Positions 45,066-54,670 of a stretch of DNA of 64,000 nt are shown piece by piece. The position numbers and the translations under genes were made by a program. The stretch is from Lachnospiraceae bacterium MD335 (GTDB lineage: Bacteria; Bacillota; Clostridia; Lachnospirales; Lachnospiraceae): contig KE159617.1 in assembly GCA_000403335.2 (NCBI GenBank), forward strand, positions 849,757 through 913,756, read 5' to 3'. The notes beneath the pieces were generated by a model, which saw only the letters and a list, made by a program, of their open reading frames with translations, searched no databases and was not told where the DNA came from. How positions within the stretch are numbered: the stretch's first letter is position 1; the number at the start of each line of letters is the position of its first letter.

Positions 45066-45755
45066 ATGAGAGAACGGTTTGGAATTTCGGCGGCGGTTTT
45101 AAAGTGGATTGCGGTGGTCAGCATGGTGATTGACCATTTTGCGTGTTCGGTCTATCCTTGTTTGAACGGGTATGATATAGAGGTTTATCATATCCTTCGG
45201 GGAATCGGGCGGATTGCGTTTCCAATCTACTGTTATTTATTGGCGGAGGGCTTTTTCCTTACGAAGAATGTATGGCGGTATTTGCGGAATCTCCTGCTGT
45301 TTGCGGCAGTTTCGGAAATACCGTTTAATATGGCGGTTTTCGGGCATGTTTTTTATCCGCAGGGGCAGAATGTGTACTGCGCGCTTGCGATTGGGATTTG
45401 TGCGATGATGCTGTTAAAGCGCGTTGACGGGTTTCGCGTTTGGCAGCTTTTGGCGCAGGGTGTGGTGATTGCAGTCTTTCTGTTTTTGGGAGAAGTTCTT
45501 GAAGTGGATTACCATTGGAAGGGAATTGCATTTATCGTTTTGTTCTATTATTTGCGGAAACTGCGGTTTCGCCAGGAGGTTACGGCGGTTGTGGGCGCCG
45601 TGGCGTTTGGCATCTATGAGCGGGCGGCGGTCTTTGCGTTCCTGCCGTTATATTTATACAACGGAAAGCGCGGACGGCAGGCAAAGTATGTGTTTTATGC
45701 AATTTATCCATTGCATTTGCTTTTGTTTGGGGTGCTGCGGCTTTGGCTTAGCTGA
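45066..45755 (+). CDS. TraX family membrane protein
   Basis: A 229-aa protein with several membrane helices. ISAAVLKWIAVVSMVIDHFACSVYP matches the TraX/acyltransferase-3-like N-terminus (WIA-MxxDH), followed by LRGIGRIAFPIYCYLLAEGFFLT and NVYCALAIG. TraX proteins acetylate the F pilin in conjugative plasmids, but chromosomal homologues in gut Firmicutes have no known substrate. ATG 45066 is chosen because it lies after the secDF terminator and gives a standard N-terminus. Confidence 0.82.
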   Translation: MRERFGISAAVLKWIAVVSMVIDHFACSVYPCLNGYDIEVYHILRGIGRIAFPIYCYLLAEGFFLTKNVWRYLRNLLLFAAVSEIPFNMAVFGHVFYPQGQNVYCALAIGICAMMLLKRVDGFRVWQLLAQGVVIAVFLFLGEVLEVDYHWKGIAFIVLFYYLRKLRFRQEVTAVVGAVAFGIYERAAVFAFLPLYLYNGKRGRQAKYVFYAIYPLHLLLFGVLRLWLS

Positions 45756-45843
45756 TTGCGCCTTTAGCGTTTGGTGCATGAAAAGCTATGAGAATGCCTG
45801 ATATTTGCAGGTTAGAAAAGAAAAACGGAGGATTAAATAACGT

Positions 45844-46557
45844 ATGTATTCATATGAGATTCGTGCAGGCTACAGTGCGGTAGATGAGGCGTTTCAGATG
45901 AAAGTGACGTCAATGCTTGACTGCTTTCAGGATGCAGCGATTTTTGAGGCGGAGAACGGTGGGAAGATTAATACGCAGTATTTGAATGAAAAGGGGCTTG
46001 TGTGGCTTTTGAGTGCATGGCAGATTGTAATTGACAGGCGTCCAAAGTTAAACGAGCGCATTCGGATTACGACTTCACCGTATGATTTTAAGGGTTTTTT
46101 GGGATACCGGAATTTTATGATAACGGACGCACAGGATGAGGTAATTGTGAAGGCGGCTTCGATTTGGACACTGCTTGATACCGTGAAGGGATTGCCCGCA
46201 AAGCCGACGCAGGAATTGCTTGACGGATATGAGTTGGCGCCGAAGCTTGCGATGGAGTATGCGCCGCGAAAAATTGCCGTTTTGGGCGAGGGCGTGCAGC
46301 AGGCACCGTTTCCGGTGCGCAGGTGGCAGATTGATTCGAATAAGCATGTAAACAACGTGGCATATGTTCGTATGGCGCTGGAGTTTGTGGAGACACAGGA
46401 GCGTATCAGGGAGCTGCGGGTGGAGTATAAGCGGGCGGCGCATTACGGGGATATGATTGTGCCCGTGGTGTATCAAAGTGACAAAAAGACGCAGGTGCAG
46501 TTAAAGGACGAGACGGGCGGATTGTTTGCTCTGGTAGAGTGTAGTGTGAAATCGTGA
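45844..46557 (+). CDS. Acyl-[acyl-carrier-protein] thioesterase
   Basis: A 237-aa protein made of two hot-dog folds. VDEAFQMKVTSMLDCFQDAA and the second-half block DSNKHVNNVAYVRMALE match the FatA/FatB family, the Asn/His being the expected catalytic-site residues. It hydrolyses acyl-ACP to free fatty acid. CGGAGGATTAAATAACGT precedes the ATG. It is 90 bp from the TraX gene and 50 bp before recJ, possibly cotranscribed with recJ. Confidence 0.88.
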   Translation: MYSYEIRAGYSAVDEAFQMKVTSMLDCFQDAAIFEAENGGKINTQYLNEKGLVWLLSAWQIVIDRRPKLNERIRITTSPYDFKGFLGYRNFMITDAQDEVIVKAASIWTLLDTVKGLPAKPTQELLDGYELAPKLAMEYAPRKIAVLGEGVQQAPFPVRRWQIDSNKHVNNVAYVRMALEFVETQERIRELRVEYKRAAHYGDMIVPVVYQSDKKTQVQLKDETGGLFALVECSVKS

Positions 46558-46608
46558 AGGGTGCGTTTTTCAGTTTTCAGTTATTAACGTGGCAGGGAGG
46601 CTTGGAGT

Positions 46609-48390
46609 ATGGCAAATTGGAGAGTGGCTGCAAAGCGGGCGGATTTCAACGCGATTGCCCAAAAATATAACATAACACCCGTTCTTGCGCGGATTATCAG
46701 AAACAGGGATATTGTCGCGGACGCGGATATTGATAAATTCCTAAACGGCAGTATCCGTGATTTATATTCGCCGCTTCTGTTAAAGGATTTGGAAAAGGCG
46801 GTTGATTTGCTGCTGTTGAAAATTAAGGAGAACAAGAAAATCCGCATTATCGGGGACTACGATATTGACGGGATTTGTTCGACATACATATTGTATCGGG
46901 GGCTTTGCGAGTGCGGGGCGGTGGTGGACACGGCAATACCGCATCGAATGCATGACGGATACGGACTGAATGAGCATTTGATTGATAAGGCGCATGAGGC
47001 AGGTACGGATACGGTGCTGACGTGTGATAACGGGATTGCGGCGCATCCGCAGATTGCGTATGCGAATACGCTTGGAATGACGGTGATTGTGACGGATCAT
47101 CATGAGGTGCCTTATGAGGAACAGGACGGCGTGCGGAATTATAAAATCCCTCCGGCATACGCGGTCGTTGACCCGAAGCAGGAGGACTGTACGTACCCGT
47201 TTCCGGAAATCTGCGGCGCGGTGGTGGCATATAAGCTTGTGCTGGTGCTTTTGGCAAAGTATTTTGGGAGCACATGGCAGGAGATTTTGCAATCAGAGCT
47301 TGGATATGCGCTTCTGGAGCTTGCGGCGTTTGCGACAATCGGCGACGTGATGGAGCTAAAGGACGAGAACCGCATTATTGTAAGGTGCGGTTTGGAGCTG
47401 ATGAAAAACACGCGCAATATCGGGCTTCGGGCGTTGATGGACGTGACGGAAATCCAAGCGGAGCATATCAAGCCCTATACGATTGGCTTTGTGCTGGGAC
47501 CGTGCCTGAATGCAACGGGAAGACTGGACACGGCGGCAAACGCGCTGGAGCTTTTTTGCGCGCAGGATACGCAAACCGCCGTGCAGATAGCAGGCGACCT
47601 AAAGGCAATGAACGACAGCAGGAAGGAGCTTACCAACAAGGGCGTTGAGGGAGCGGTAAACTTGATTGAACACAGCGGGATTATAAACGACAAGGTGCTT
47701 GTGGCATATCTGCCGGATGTGCATGAAAGCCTTGCGGGGATTATCGCGGGACGCATTCGGGAAAAGTACGGAAAGCCGACATTTGTGCTGACGGACGCGG
47801 AGGACGGCGTGAAGGGCTCGGGGCGATCAATTGAAGCGTTTCACATGTATGATGAGATGACGAAGTGCAAAGAGCTTTTTACAAAGTACGGCGGGCATAA
47901 GCTTGCGGCGGGGCTTTCGCTTCCAAAAGAGAACGTAGAGCCATTTCGCAAGGCATTAAATAACAACTGTGCTCTTACAGATGAAGACTTTGAGGAGAAG
48001 GTGCTGATTGACGTGCCGATGCCGATGGATTATGCTTCCATTCAATTGGTGGAGGAGCTTGCGCTTTTGGAGCCGTTTGGGAATGGCAATCCGAAGCCGC
48101 AGTTCGCGCACAAGGATGTGAGGCTGCTGTCCGGAAGAATTTTGGGCGTGAATAAAAATGTGGGCAAGTATGTTGTCGAGAGTGAGAGCGGGAAGCGGTT
48201 TGACATGATATATTTCGGAGATTTAGAGGCGTTTAACACGTTTTTATGCAATAAATTTGGGGCGGAGCAGGCGGAGCGTCTGTATGAGGGCGGCGTTGAC
48301 GGTATGACAGTTTCGGTTGTGTATTATCCCGATATGAATGAGTTTCGCGGCAGGAAGTCACTGCAGATGGTGATGAAGCATTATCAATGA
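46609..48390 (+). CDS. recJ: Single-stranded-DNA-specific exonuclease RecJ
   Basis: A 593-aa DHH-family phosphoesterase. GDYDIDGICSTYIL (about 82-95) and VTDHHEVPYEE (Asp163-His-His) are the metal-binding motifs; the DHHA1 region shows GRIREKYGKPTFVLTD, KGSGRSIEAF and KYGGHKLAAG, and an OB-like C-terminus ends it. It degrades ssDNA 5' to 3' in recombination and mismatch repair. GGCAGGGAGG precedes ATG 46609. Confidence 0.95.
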   Translation: MANWRVAAKRADFNAIAQKYNITPVLARIIRNRDIVADADIDKFLNGSIRDLYSPLLLKDLEKAVDLLLLKIKENKKIRIIGDYDIDGICSTYILYRGLCECGAVVDTAIPHRMHDGYGLNEHLIDKAHEAGTDTVLTCDNGIAAHPQIAYANTLGMTVIVTDHHEVPYEEQDGVRNYKIPPAYAVVDPKQEDCTYPFPEICGAVVAYKLVLVLLAKYFGSTWQEILQSELGYALLELAAFATIGDVMELKDENRIIVRCGLELMKNTRNIGLRALMDVTEIQAEHIKPYTIGFVLGPCLNATGRLDTAANALELFCAQDTQTAVQIAGDLKAMNDSRKELTNKGVEGAVNLIEHSGIINDKVLVAYLPDVHESLAGIIAGRIREKYGKPTFVLTDAEDGVKGSGRSIEAFHMYDEMTKCKELFTKYGGHKLAAGLSLPKENVEPFRKALNNNCALTDEDFEEKVLIDVPMPMDYASIQLVEELALLEPFGNGNPKPQFAHKDVRLLSGRILGVNKNVGKYVVESESGKRFDMIYFGDLEAFNTFLCNKFGAEQAERLYEGGVDGMTVSVVYYPDMNEFRGRKSLQMVMKHYQ

Positions 48391-48721
48391 TGTCAGGATG
48401 ATTTATCTTTTATTTATAAAAATAATTGTTTTTTTAGTAATTAAACACAATTTGGACACATTTATACTTTATAGTAGTATACAGATAGTTGAGCACTCAC
48501 TATCTCCCCCCTCATAAGAAAATAGGAACGAAACCCGAGAAATCGGGTTTCGTTGCGTTTGGCGTTAAAGTAAGATTGTGTTTATTGTGATGCAGGAAGG
48601 ATGAGAAAGTACGTATAAATAATAGTGAAAATTATAAAAGAGTGTGTTATACTAAAAAAAACAGAAACTAAGTGAATTAAGTGAAAAGTTTTAGAGATGA
48701 TGGGAAGGAGCAGTGCATCGT
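48391..48721 (+). promoter_or_regulatory. Intergenic region: terminator and -10-like box before the PepSY gene
   Basis: No gene is seen. It holds an AT-rich stretch, an imperfect stem at about 48486-48505, the hairpin at 48527-48554, and TATACT at 48648-48653 as a possible -10 without a clear -35. Confidence 0.35.
48527..48558 (+). terminator. Hairpin with GAAA tetraloop after recJ
   Basis: AACGAAACCCGA pairs perfectly with TCGGGTTTCGTT around the loop GAAA. The T tail is weak (GCGTTT), so termination is likely but not certain. Confidence 0.6.
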
Positions 48722-49393
48722 ATGAAGAAACGGTTTAAGGGAGTATTAACATGGGGGTTATGCATCGTGCAAACGCTTATCATATTGGGAGGCTCGGCAG
48801 GATGTGCAGCAAGAACGGATGGCGCCGCACGGCAGGAGCAGCCTGCGAGTAATGAAACGCGGCAGGAGCAGCTTCCTGCAAGTCAGGTTCAATCAGAGAC
48901 ACAAGCACAAAATACAGAGAAGACGGCGCCAAATGCAGGCGGGCAGATTAGTCTTGACGATGCTAAAACAGCGGCGCTTACGGATGCCGGAGTAATGGCT
49001 TCGGATGTGCGTTATACAAAAGAAAAGCTGGACTATGAGGATGGTATTGCAGTATACGAGCTCGAATTTTATGCGGGCAATGCAGAGTACGAGTATGAAA
49101 TTAACGCCGAAACAGGTGCAGTATATAGCAAGGATATAGATGTACACCAAGTAAAAACGGAGCACGGTCATTATGGCGGTTCTGAACAAAATGACATTGG
49201 CGCGGAGCAGGCAAAATCAATTGCGCTTGCTCAGGCAGGCTTTGCGGAGGCGGAGGTTACGCTGCTGCAGTGTGAATTTGACGTGGATGACGGGCAGACG
49301 GTGTATGAGGTAGAATTTATTAAGGATGGCAGACAATATGAATATAAGATCAGCGCGTTGGACGGTTCGATTCTTTCGTATGAGATGGACTGA
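48722..49393 (+). CDS. PepSY-domain lipoprotein
   Basis: A 223-aa protein. The signal peptide ends in a lipobox-like GSAGC with Cys28, then comes a Gln/Ala/Thr-rich linker (about 29-77) and two PepSY domains (about 78-145 and 158-223): QISLDDAKTAALTDAG...YELEFYAGNAEYEYEINAETG and IGAEQAKSIALAQAG...YEVEFIKDGRQYEYKISALDG. PepSY proteins may inhibit proteases or bind ligands outside the cell. ATG 48722 has AAGGAG at 11 bp; GTG 48713 is too close to it. The histidine kinase gene follows 120 bp later. Confidence 0.88.
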   Translation: MKKRFKGVLTWGLCIVQTLIILGGSAGCAARTDGAARQEQPASNETRQEQLPASQVQSETQAQNTEKTAPNAGGQISLDDAKTAALTDAGVMASDVRYTKEKLDYEDGIAVYELEFYAGNAEYEYEINAETGAVYSKDIDVHQVKTEHGHYGGSEQNDIGAEQAKSIALAQAGFAEAEVTLLQCEFDVDDGQTVYEVEFIKDGRQYEYKISALDGSILSYEMD

Positions 49394-49512
49394 AGCGCAA
49401 ACATTGATTTTTCAAAATACAGGTAGTATAATATTATAAAAATATCGTTTTCCCAGTAGCGGAGATACCGGCTGAAATGGCGAAGATGTACGGATTTAGG
49501 AGGAAGCTTTAA

Positions 49513-52500
49513 ATGAAAGAAAAGAAATCGTTACAGGAAATTATATATGTCGTATTTCTTTTAATAGCCATTGTTATTTTATTTCACTGGTATACGACGC
49601 AGAGCAGGATTCGGATTGAGGAGCGAAACAAAAATTATGCGGCAGATTCCGCCTGGCAGACGGCGGTTAAGATAAACGAAGAGTTAAATAATGCGCTGGA
49701 TTTGATTAAAACGTATACATATTTTATCGGGGAAAGCCTTACAGAGCCGGTAATCAATCCGCAGATGCTTGCGGATTTGGAAAAAAATTCAATGTTTGAC
49801 GCCTGCATTTACACGGATGCGGACGGTAGAAACTATGCTTCTGACGGACGAACTACCGCTGCGGACACGCATGAATATTTTCTAAATGGAATAAAGGGAG
49901 AAGACGGTATAACTGTTGTTTTTGATTCCGACTTTTTTGATGAGACGATGGTAAGCTTTTATGCACCTGTGCGCTACGAGGGTGATATTATCGGCGTTTT
50001 GCGCGGAACGTATTTGGCAGAAGAGTATTTGAAGGATATGCTTGCCACCACTTATTTCGGCGAGGCTGCTGATGTGTATCTGTGCATGCCGGACGGGCAA
50101 ATTGTCGCAAGCTCCAACGGCAACGAGAGCGATGTTGATTTGCTGGATATGCTTACGGATACAGGCGTCATTGACATGGACACGGCAAAGTCGGCAAGAG
50201 AAATTCTTACAAACGGCGGAAGAGGCGCTTTTGTCTGTTCTTCTGACAGCAAAACGGATAATATTTGTGTTATGGCGCTTCCTGACAGCAAGTATTTTTT
50301 GGTGCAGACATTTCCGAAGTCTGTGACGCAGACGATGATACGGGATGAAAATATTGTAGGTGTTCAATTAGAAGCGATGCTGATTGGGCTGTTTGCCGTT
50401 TATGTTGTGATTTTGCTGATTCGGGCAGGGCGCGAAAAGAAGCTGTTAGAGGCAGCGAACAGGGAAATGGGGTATATTATTAACGGTGTCAGTACGCTGT
50501 TTCCCCGTTTTGCAATGGCGGACTTTGAGGAAAATACGTATCAATATTTGTCAGGAACAAGACCGGAGAACGACGCGCTTGCAATTAAGGGCGATTATGA
50601 ACAGTTAAGGAAGCATTTAAGCTCCATTCAAAATGATGAGGAGCAACGTGCGGAGTTTGCAAAGCAGATTGAGCGGGGTGCCATTATCGAAGCGCTTATG
50701 GAACACAGTGACTTGCGTTTTGAATGTCATGTGGCGCGCGGCGGCAAGCTGGAATGGGAACATATGAATATTATCTGTTTGGAGCGCAAAGAAGGCAGGG
50801 CAGCTAAGGTTCTTATTATCCGGCAGAATATTACGGAGGTCAAGGAGAAAGAGCTGCGCATTCAGGCAGAGATGGCGATTGCGGACCGCAAGGACCGGCA
50901 GTACCGGATTGCGATTATGTCCAATGCGTTCTGCACATATGAATTTAATCTGACACAGGACTGGGTTGAAAACGATATTGTGAGCGAGCTTAACGGACAG
51001 CAAATATCGTTTTTGGAAAGAGCGGGGCTGAAAGCGCCGTGCAAAGCGTCGGAATATTTTGAGAAATGGAAGTCCAATATTTTAGAGGAATCCATAGAAG
51101 ATTATAGTAATGTCGTAAATATTGCGCATTTAAAAGAATGCTTCGAGCAGGGAGATGCAGAAGTGGAAGTGGATTATTGGGCAAATGTCACTCCGGAAGA
51201 GCAAATGTGTGTTCGCCAGTCCTTTATTATGACAAAGGATTATGATACGGATGACATTATGGTTATGGTTGTGTCCAAGGAGATTACCGAGCAGGTGCAA
51301 AAGCAGCGGGAGCAGACACAGGCATTACAGGATGCCTTGATGCAGGCGCAGCATGCGAACAGGGCAAAAACCACATTCCTCTCCAATATGTCGCATGACA
51401 TCCGTACGCCGATGAACGCGATTATCGGTTTTGCCACAATTGCGGCAAGCCATATTGACAATAAGGACCAAGTGCGTGACTGTTTACAGAAAGTGCTTTC
51501 TTCGAGCAATCACCTGCTTAGCCTGATAAACGATATTCTTGACATGAGCAGGATTGAGAGCGGAAGAGTGCAGATTAAAGAGCAGGAGTGCAATATTTCC
51601 GAGCTGATGCACAATCTTGTCAATATTATTCAGCCGCAGGTAAAGGCAAAGCAGCTGGAACTGTTTATTGATACATTTGAGGTTGTAAATGAGGACGTGA
51701 TTGCGGATTCGCTGAAATTAAATCAGGTGTTTATCAATCTTTTGAGCAATGCCGTAAAATATACGCCGGCAGGGGGAACGGTGACGTTCCGTATTATGCA
51801 GAAGACGACATTCCGTCATGGGTACGGTGATTATGTATTTATTATTAAAGACAACGGCATCGGCATGTCGAAGGAATTTGTGCAGCATATCTTCGAGCCG
51901 TTTGAGCGTGAAGTAACGGTAACGCAGTCCGGTATTCAGGGTACGGGACTTGGCATGGCGATTACAAAGAATATTGTTGAGATGATGAACGGTACGATTG
52001 ACGTTGAAAGCGAGGCAGGAAAGGGAAGTACTTTTACGGTACAGCTGACACTCAGGCTGCAGGATGTGGAAAAGAATGCGGAGCAGCTGCGCGAATTAAG
52101 CGGTTTGCGTGCCTTGGTGGTGGATGATGACTTTAATGTCTGCGACAGCGTGAGCAAAATGCTCAAGCAGATTGGCATGCGTTCCGAGTGGACGACATCC
52201 GGCAGGGAGGCGGCATACCGCGCAAAGGTTGCATATGAAGAGGGGGATTCGTACCACACGTATATTATCGACTGGCAGATGCCGGAGCTAAGCGGTGTGG
52301 AGACGGCAAGGAAAATCCGCAAAGCGGTCGGAGACGAAGCGCCGATTATTATTCTGACGGCGTACGACTGGACGGATATTGAGGACGAGGCAAAGGCTGC
52401 GGGAATTACCGCATTCTGTGCAAAACCGTTGTTTATGTCCGACCTAAAATCAGCGCTGCTTGCGGCAAACAATCTGACGGACAAGGACGGGGAATCTGCC

Positions 52501-52905
52501 GCGGCATGGACGTTGGCGGATTTTGGCGGAAAACGTGTTCTTTTGGTAGAAGATATTGAGTTAAACCGCGAGATTGCGGAAGTAATTTTGACAGAGGCAG
52601 GTTTCCTTGTCGAGACGGCTCCGGATGGAACGGACGCGGTTTCTATGGTGAGCAAATCGGAAGAAAATTATTATGATGCCATTTTAATGGATGTGCAGAT
52701 GCCGATTATGGACGGATATGAGGCAACGAGAACCATTCGTAATATGGCGAGAAAGGATGTTAAGGATTTGCCGATTATTGCAATGACGGCGAATGCATTG
52801 GAGGAAGATAAGGAGGCGGCGCTCAAGAACGGAATGAACGCGCATATTGCAAAGCCGATTGATATGGACATTTTTATTTCGGTATTGCATCAGTATCTTG
52901 ATTAG
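49513..52905 (+). CDS. Hybrid sensor histidine kinase with two receiver domains
   Basis: 1130 residues: helix 1 (about 8-25), an extracytoplasmic Cache-like sensor (about 26-285), helix 2 (about 288-308), a linker and PAS-like region (to about 600), HisKA (FLSNMSHDIRTPMNAIIGF, His628), HATPase (NQVFINLLSNAVKYTP, IKDNGIGMS, GTGLGMAITKNIVEMM), REC1 (Asp920, IIDWQMPELSG) and REC2 (Asp1060, ILMDVQMPIMDGYEA). There is no C-terminal Hpt, so phosphotransfer must use a protein elsewhere. Such hybrids are frequent in Lachnospiraceae. AGGAGGAAGC precedes the ATG. Confidence 0.93.
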   Translation: MKEKKSLQEIIYVVFLLIAIVILFHWYTTQSRIRIEERNKNYAADSAWQTAVKINEELNNALDLIKTYTYFIGESLTEPVINPQMLADLEKNSMFDACIYTDADGRNYASDGRTTAADTHEYFLNGIKGEDGITVVFDSDFFDETMVSFYAPVRYEGDIIGVLRGTYLAEEYLKDMLATTYFGEAADVYLCMPDGQIVASSNGNESDVDLLDMLTDTGVIDMDTAKSAREILTNGGRGAFVCSSDSKTDNICVMALPDSKYFLVQTFPKSVTQTMIRDENIVGVQLEAMLIGLFAVYVVILLIRAGREKKLLEAANREMGYIINGVSTLFPRFAMADFEENTYQYLSGTRPENDALAIKGDYEQLRKHLSSIQNDEEQRAEFAKQIERGAIIEALMEHSDLRFECHVARGGKLEWEHMNIICLERKEGRAAKVLIIRQNITEVKEKELRIQAEMAIADRKDRQYRIAIMSNAFCTYEFNLTQDWVENDIVSELNGQQISFLERAGLKAPCKASEYFEKWKSNILEESIEDYSNVVNIAHLKECFEQGDAEVEVDYWANVTPEEQMCVRQSFIMTKDYDTDDIMVMVVSKEITEQVQKQREQTQALQDALMQAQHANRAKTTFLSNMSHDIRTPMNAIIGFATIAASHIDNKDQVRDCLQKVLSSSNHLLSLINDILDMSRIESGRVQIKEQECNISELMHNLVNIIQPQVKAKQLELFIDTFEVVNEDVIADSLKLNQVFINLLSNAVKYTPAGGTVTFRIMQKTTFRHGYGDYVFIIKDNGIGMSKEFVQHIFEPFEREVTVTQSGIQGTGLGMAITKNIVEMMNGTIDVESEAGKGSTFTVQLTLRLQDVEKNAEQLRELSGLRALVVDDDFNVCDSVSKMLKQIGMRSEWTTSGREAAYRAKVAYEEGDSYHTYIIDWQMPELSGVETARKIRKAVGDEAPIIILTAYDWTDIEDEAKAAGITAFCAKPLFMSDLKSALLAANNLTDKDGESAAAWTLADFGGKRVLLVEDIELNREIAEVILTEAGFLVETAPDGTDAVSMVSKSEENYYDAILMDVQMPIMDGYEATRTIRNMARKDVKDLPIIAMTANALEEDKEAALKNGMNAHIAKPIDMDIFISVLHQYLD

Positions 52906-52923
52906 TATATGGTAAAGGATAAT

Positions 52924-52954
52924 AAAAAAGCGCTGACGCGGACGGCGCTTTTTT
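52924..52954 (+). terminator. Terminator after the hybrid kinase
   Basis: AAAAAAGCGC pairs with GCGCTTTTTT around a short loop. This is a strong intrinsic terminator. Confidence 0.9.
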
Positions 52955-53133
52955 GTTGTTATACACACGGAAGGATCTATGGATGAAGCTTAACGGCGGG
53001 TTGACAGGTATCTGTCATGCAGGGCAAAAGATTTTATAAAAATTTTGAAGAAAATATGAGAAACCAATCGTTATATAGTATGTAAGACGATATCGAAATT
53101 ACAAAAACAGTCAAAAAGGAGGAGGCGGATAAA

Positions 53134-53670
53134 ATTAACGATCAGGAATATTTATCGTATTGTATTGATACGTATCAAAATCTGATATTCAGCATTTGTT
53201 ATAAATTTACCGGCAATTATTTTGACGCGGAAGATTTGACGCAGGATACATTTTTATCCGCATACAAAAATTTCTCTAAATTTGACGGAACAAATGAAAA
53301 AGCGTGGCTTGCGCGGATTGCAACAAACAAATGTTTAGACTATCAAAAGAAAAGTGCAAGAGGCGAAGTGCCGACGGAAGACACATTTTTTGTAAAACAG
53401 CCGCAGACACAGAAAACGGATAATACGTGTGAGGAATGCTATATGCAGAAGTATGTTTTGGAAGAATTAAAACGCTGCTGTGAGATGCTGAAACCGCCGT
53501 ATGACGAGGTTGCCGAGAAGTATTTTTATCGGGAGATGAGTGTTAGCGAAATTGCTGGTGTATTGGGGCGGAACGAGAAAACCGTACAGACACAGGTATA
53601 CCGCGCAAAGGCAATGCTGCGCAAGCTATACCAAAAAGCGGGATACAGGGAAAGGAGGAGCGGCATATGA
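53134..53670 (+). CDS. ECF-type RNA polymerase sigma factor (apparent ATT start)
   Basis: Region 2 reads FSICYKFTGNYFDAEDLTQDTFLSAY and DYQKKSAR; region 4 reads SVSEIAGVLGRNEKTVQTQVYRAKAMLRKL. The frame has no ATG, GTG or TTG between a stop at 53083 and TTG 53236, and starting at 53236 would remove the first half of region 2. AGGAGGAGG at 53117-53125 sits 8 bp before ATT 53134, giving a normal 178-aa ECF protein. It overlaps the next gene by 4 bp; that gene may encode its anti-sigma factor. Family call firm, start inferred. Confidence 0.85.
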   Translation: MNDQEYLSYCIDTYQNLIFSICYKFTGNYFDAEDLTQDTFLSAYKNFSKFDGTNEKAWLARIATNKCLDYQKKSARGEVPTEDTFFVKQPQTQKTDNTCEECYMQKYVLEELKRCCEMLKPPYDEVAEKYFYREMSVSEIAGVLGRNEKTVQTQVYRAKAMLRKLYQKAGYRERRSGI

Positions 53671-54044
53671 GACAGATGACGGATTATGAATTGGAATGCC
53701 TGATTGCGGAAACGCAAGCGGAAGGACTATTGCAGGCGCCGGGCAGGATGAAAAGCGAAATTATGGAAAAGAGCGGCAGGATACAGACAAGAGCGGTGCG
53801 GCAGATGACAAGGACATCCGTCAGGCTGGAGCTGCTGCTTTATGGGGTAAAGACCGCCGCGGCAGTTGCGACAGCAATTTTTCTGTTTGGTGTTGTCAGT
53901 CATCCCGCGCTGCAATCTGCGATTGAACAAAATGATGTGTGGGCGCAGGAGGAGGACGGAGGGCATTTCGGTGATGTCTTCTCCGATGCGTTGAATCGGA
54001 TTAACAGAAACCTTTGGCAGGGTATGGGCGGATATCAGGAGTAG
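53667..54044 (+). CDS. Single-pass membrane protein, candidate anti-sigma factor
   Basis: 125 residues: a cytoplasmic N-terminal part (1-55, ELECLIAETQAEGLLQAP), one hydrophobic helix (about 60-80, AAAVATAIFLFGVVSHPAL) and a short acidic outer tail. No zinc-type HxxxCxxC motif is seen. AAGGAGG lies 8 bp before the ATG, and the start overlaps the sigma factor stop. Topology and coupling suggest that it holds the sigma factor at the membrane; this is inference. Confidence 0.6.
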   Translation: MRQMTDYELECLIAETQAEGLLQAPGRMKSEIMEKSGRIQTRAVRQMTRTSVRLELLLYGVKTAAAVATAIFLFGVVSHPALQSAIEQNDVWAQEEDGGHFGDVFSDALNRINRNLWQGMGGYQE

Positions 54045-54109
54045 TGCAGTTCAAATGATGATGTAAAAGTTGCAATATAATAACATAAAGGGAAAGAATG
54101 GAGGTTCTT

Positions 54110-54670
54110 ATGAGTAAAAAAAGTGGTTTTCTTCGGTTTATATTTTCGCTGCTTCCAGGAGCAGGGGAGATGTATATGGGATTTATGAAGCAGGGGGTAA
54201 CACTGATGGTATTGTTTTGGGGCACTATTTTTTTCGGCGGGTGTCTCAATGTTCCGCTGATTATGTTTCCATTGCCTGTGATTTGGGCATACAGTTTTTT
54301 CCATGTGCATAATTTGGCAGGATTGAGTGATGAAGAGTTTTATGCGCAGGAGGACAGTTTGCTGTTTGACTGGAATTTGTTCGGGCAGATTGAGCCGAAG
54401 AAGGGCAGAAAGATTTTAGCGTGGGTACTGATTTTTATTGGAGTGTCGGTTTTGTGGAATTTTATGAAGGGCATGGTTTTTATGGTGCTTGATATGTTGA
54501 ATGTACCGACATACTTTTGGGATCGGGTTACGCGGTCAGTGCCGCAGGTTGTCTTTGCGTTTCTGATGATATACCTTGGCGTGATTTTGATTCGGGGCAA
54601 GAAGAAGGCGCTGGAGCAGCAGCTCATTGAGGCGCAGTCAAAGGAGGGAGATGATTCGTATGACGCATAA
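54110..54670 (+). CDS. Multi-pass membrane protein of unknown function
   Basis: 186 residues with four to five hydrophobic segments. The N-terminus FIFSLLPGAGEMYMGFMKQG resembles a TM2-like hairpin, followed by VLFWGTIFFGG, LIMFPLPVIWAYSFFHV, VLIFIGVSVLWNF and VFAFLMIYLGVILI, then a charged tail. ATG 54110 has GGAGG 5 bp upstream; ATG 54098 is an alternative. It sits in the sigma factor operon and overlaps the next gene, suggesting an envelope-stress membrane module. Confidence 0.6.
   Translation: MSKKSGFLRFIFSLLPGAGEMYMGFMKQGVTLMVLFWGTIFFGGCLNVPLIMFPLPVIWAYSFFHVHNLAGLSDEEFYAQEDSLLFDWNLFGQIEPKKGRKILAWVLIFIGVSVLWNFMKGMVFMVLDMLNVPTYFWDRVTRSVPQVVFAFLMIYLGVILIRGKKKALEQQLIEAQSKEGDDSYDA

Noticed and set aside
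53056-53095. ECF autoregulatory promoter (GAAACC ... CGAT) before the sigma gene
   Set aside because: GAAACC is present but the spacing to a CGTC- or CGTA-like -10 does not fit well.
53236-53670. TTG 53236 as the start of the ECF sigma factor
   Set aside because: It would drop most of region 2, which is plainly encoded upstream in the same frame after a strong ribosome binding site.
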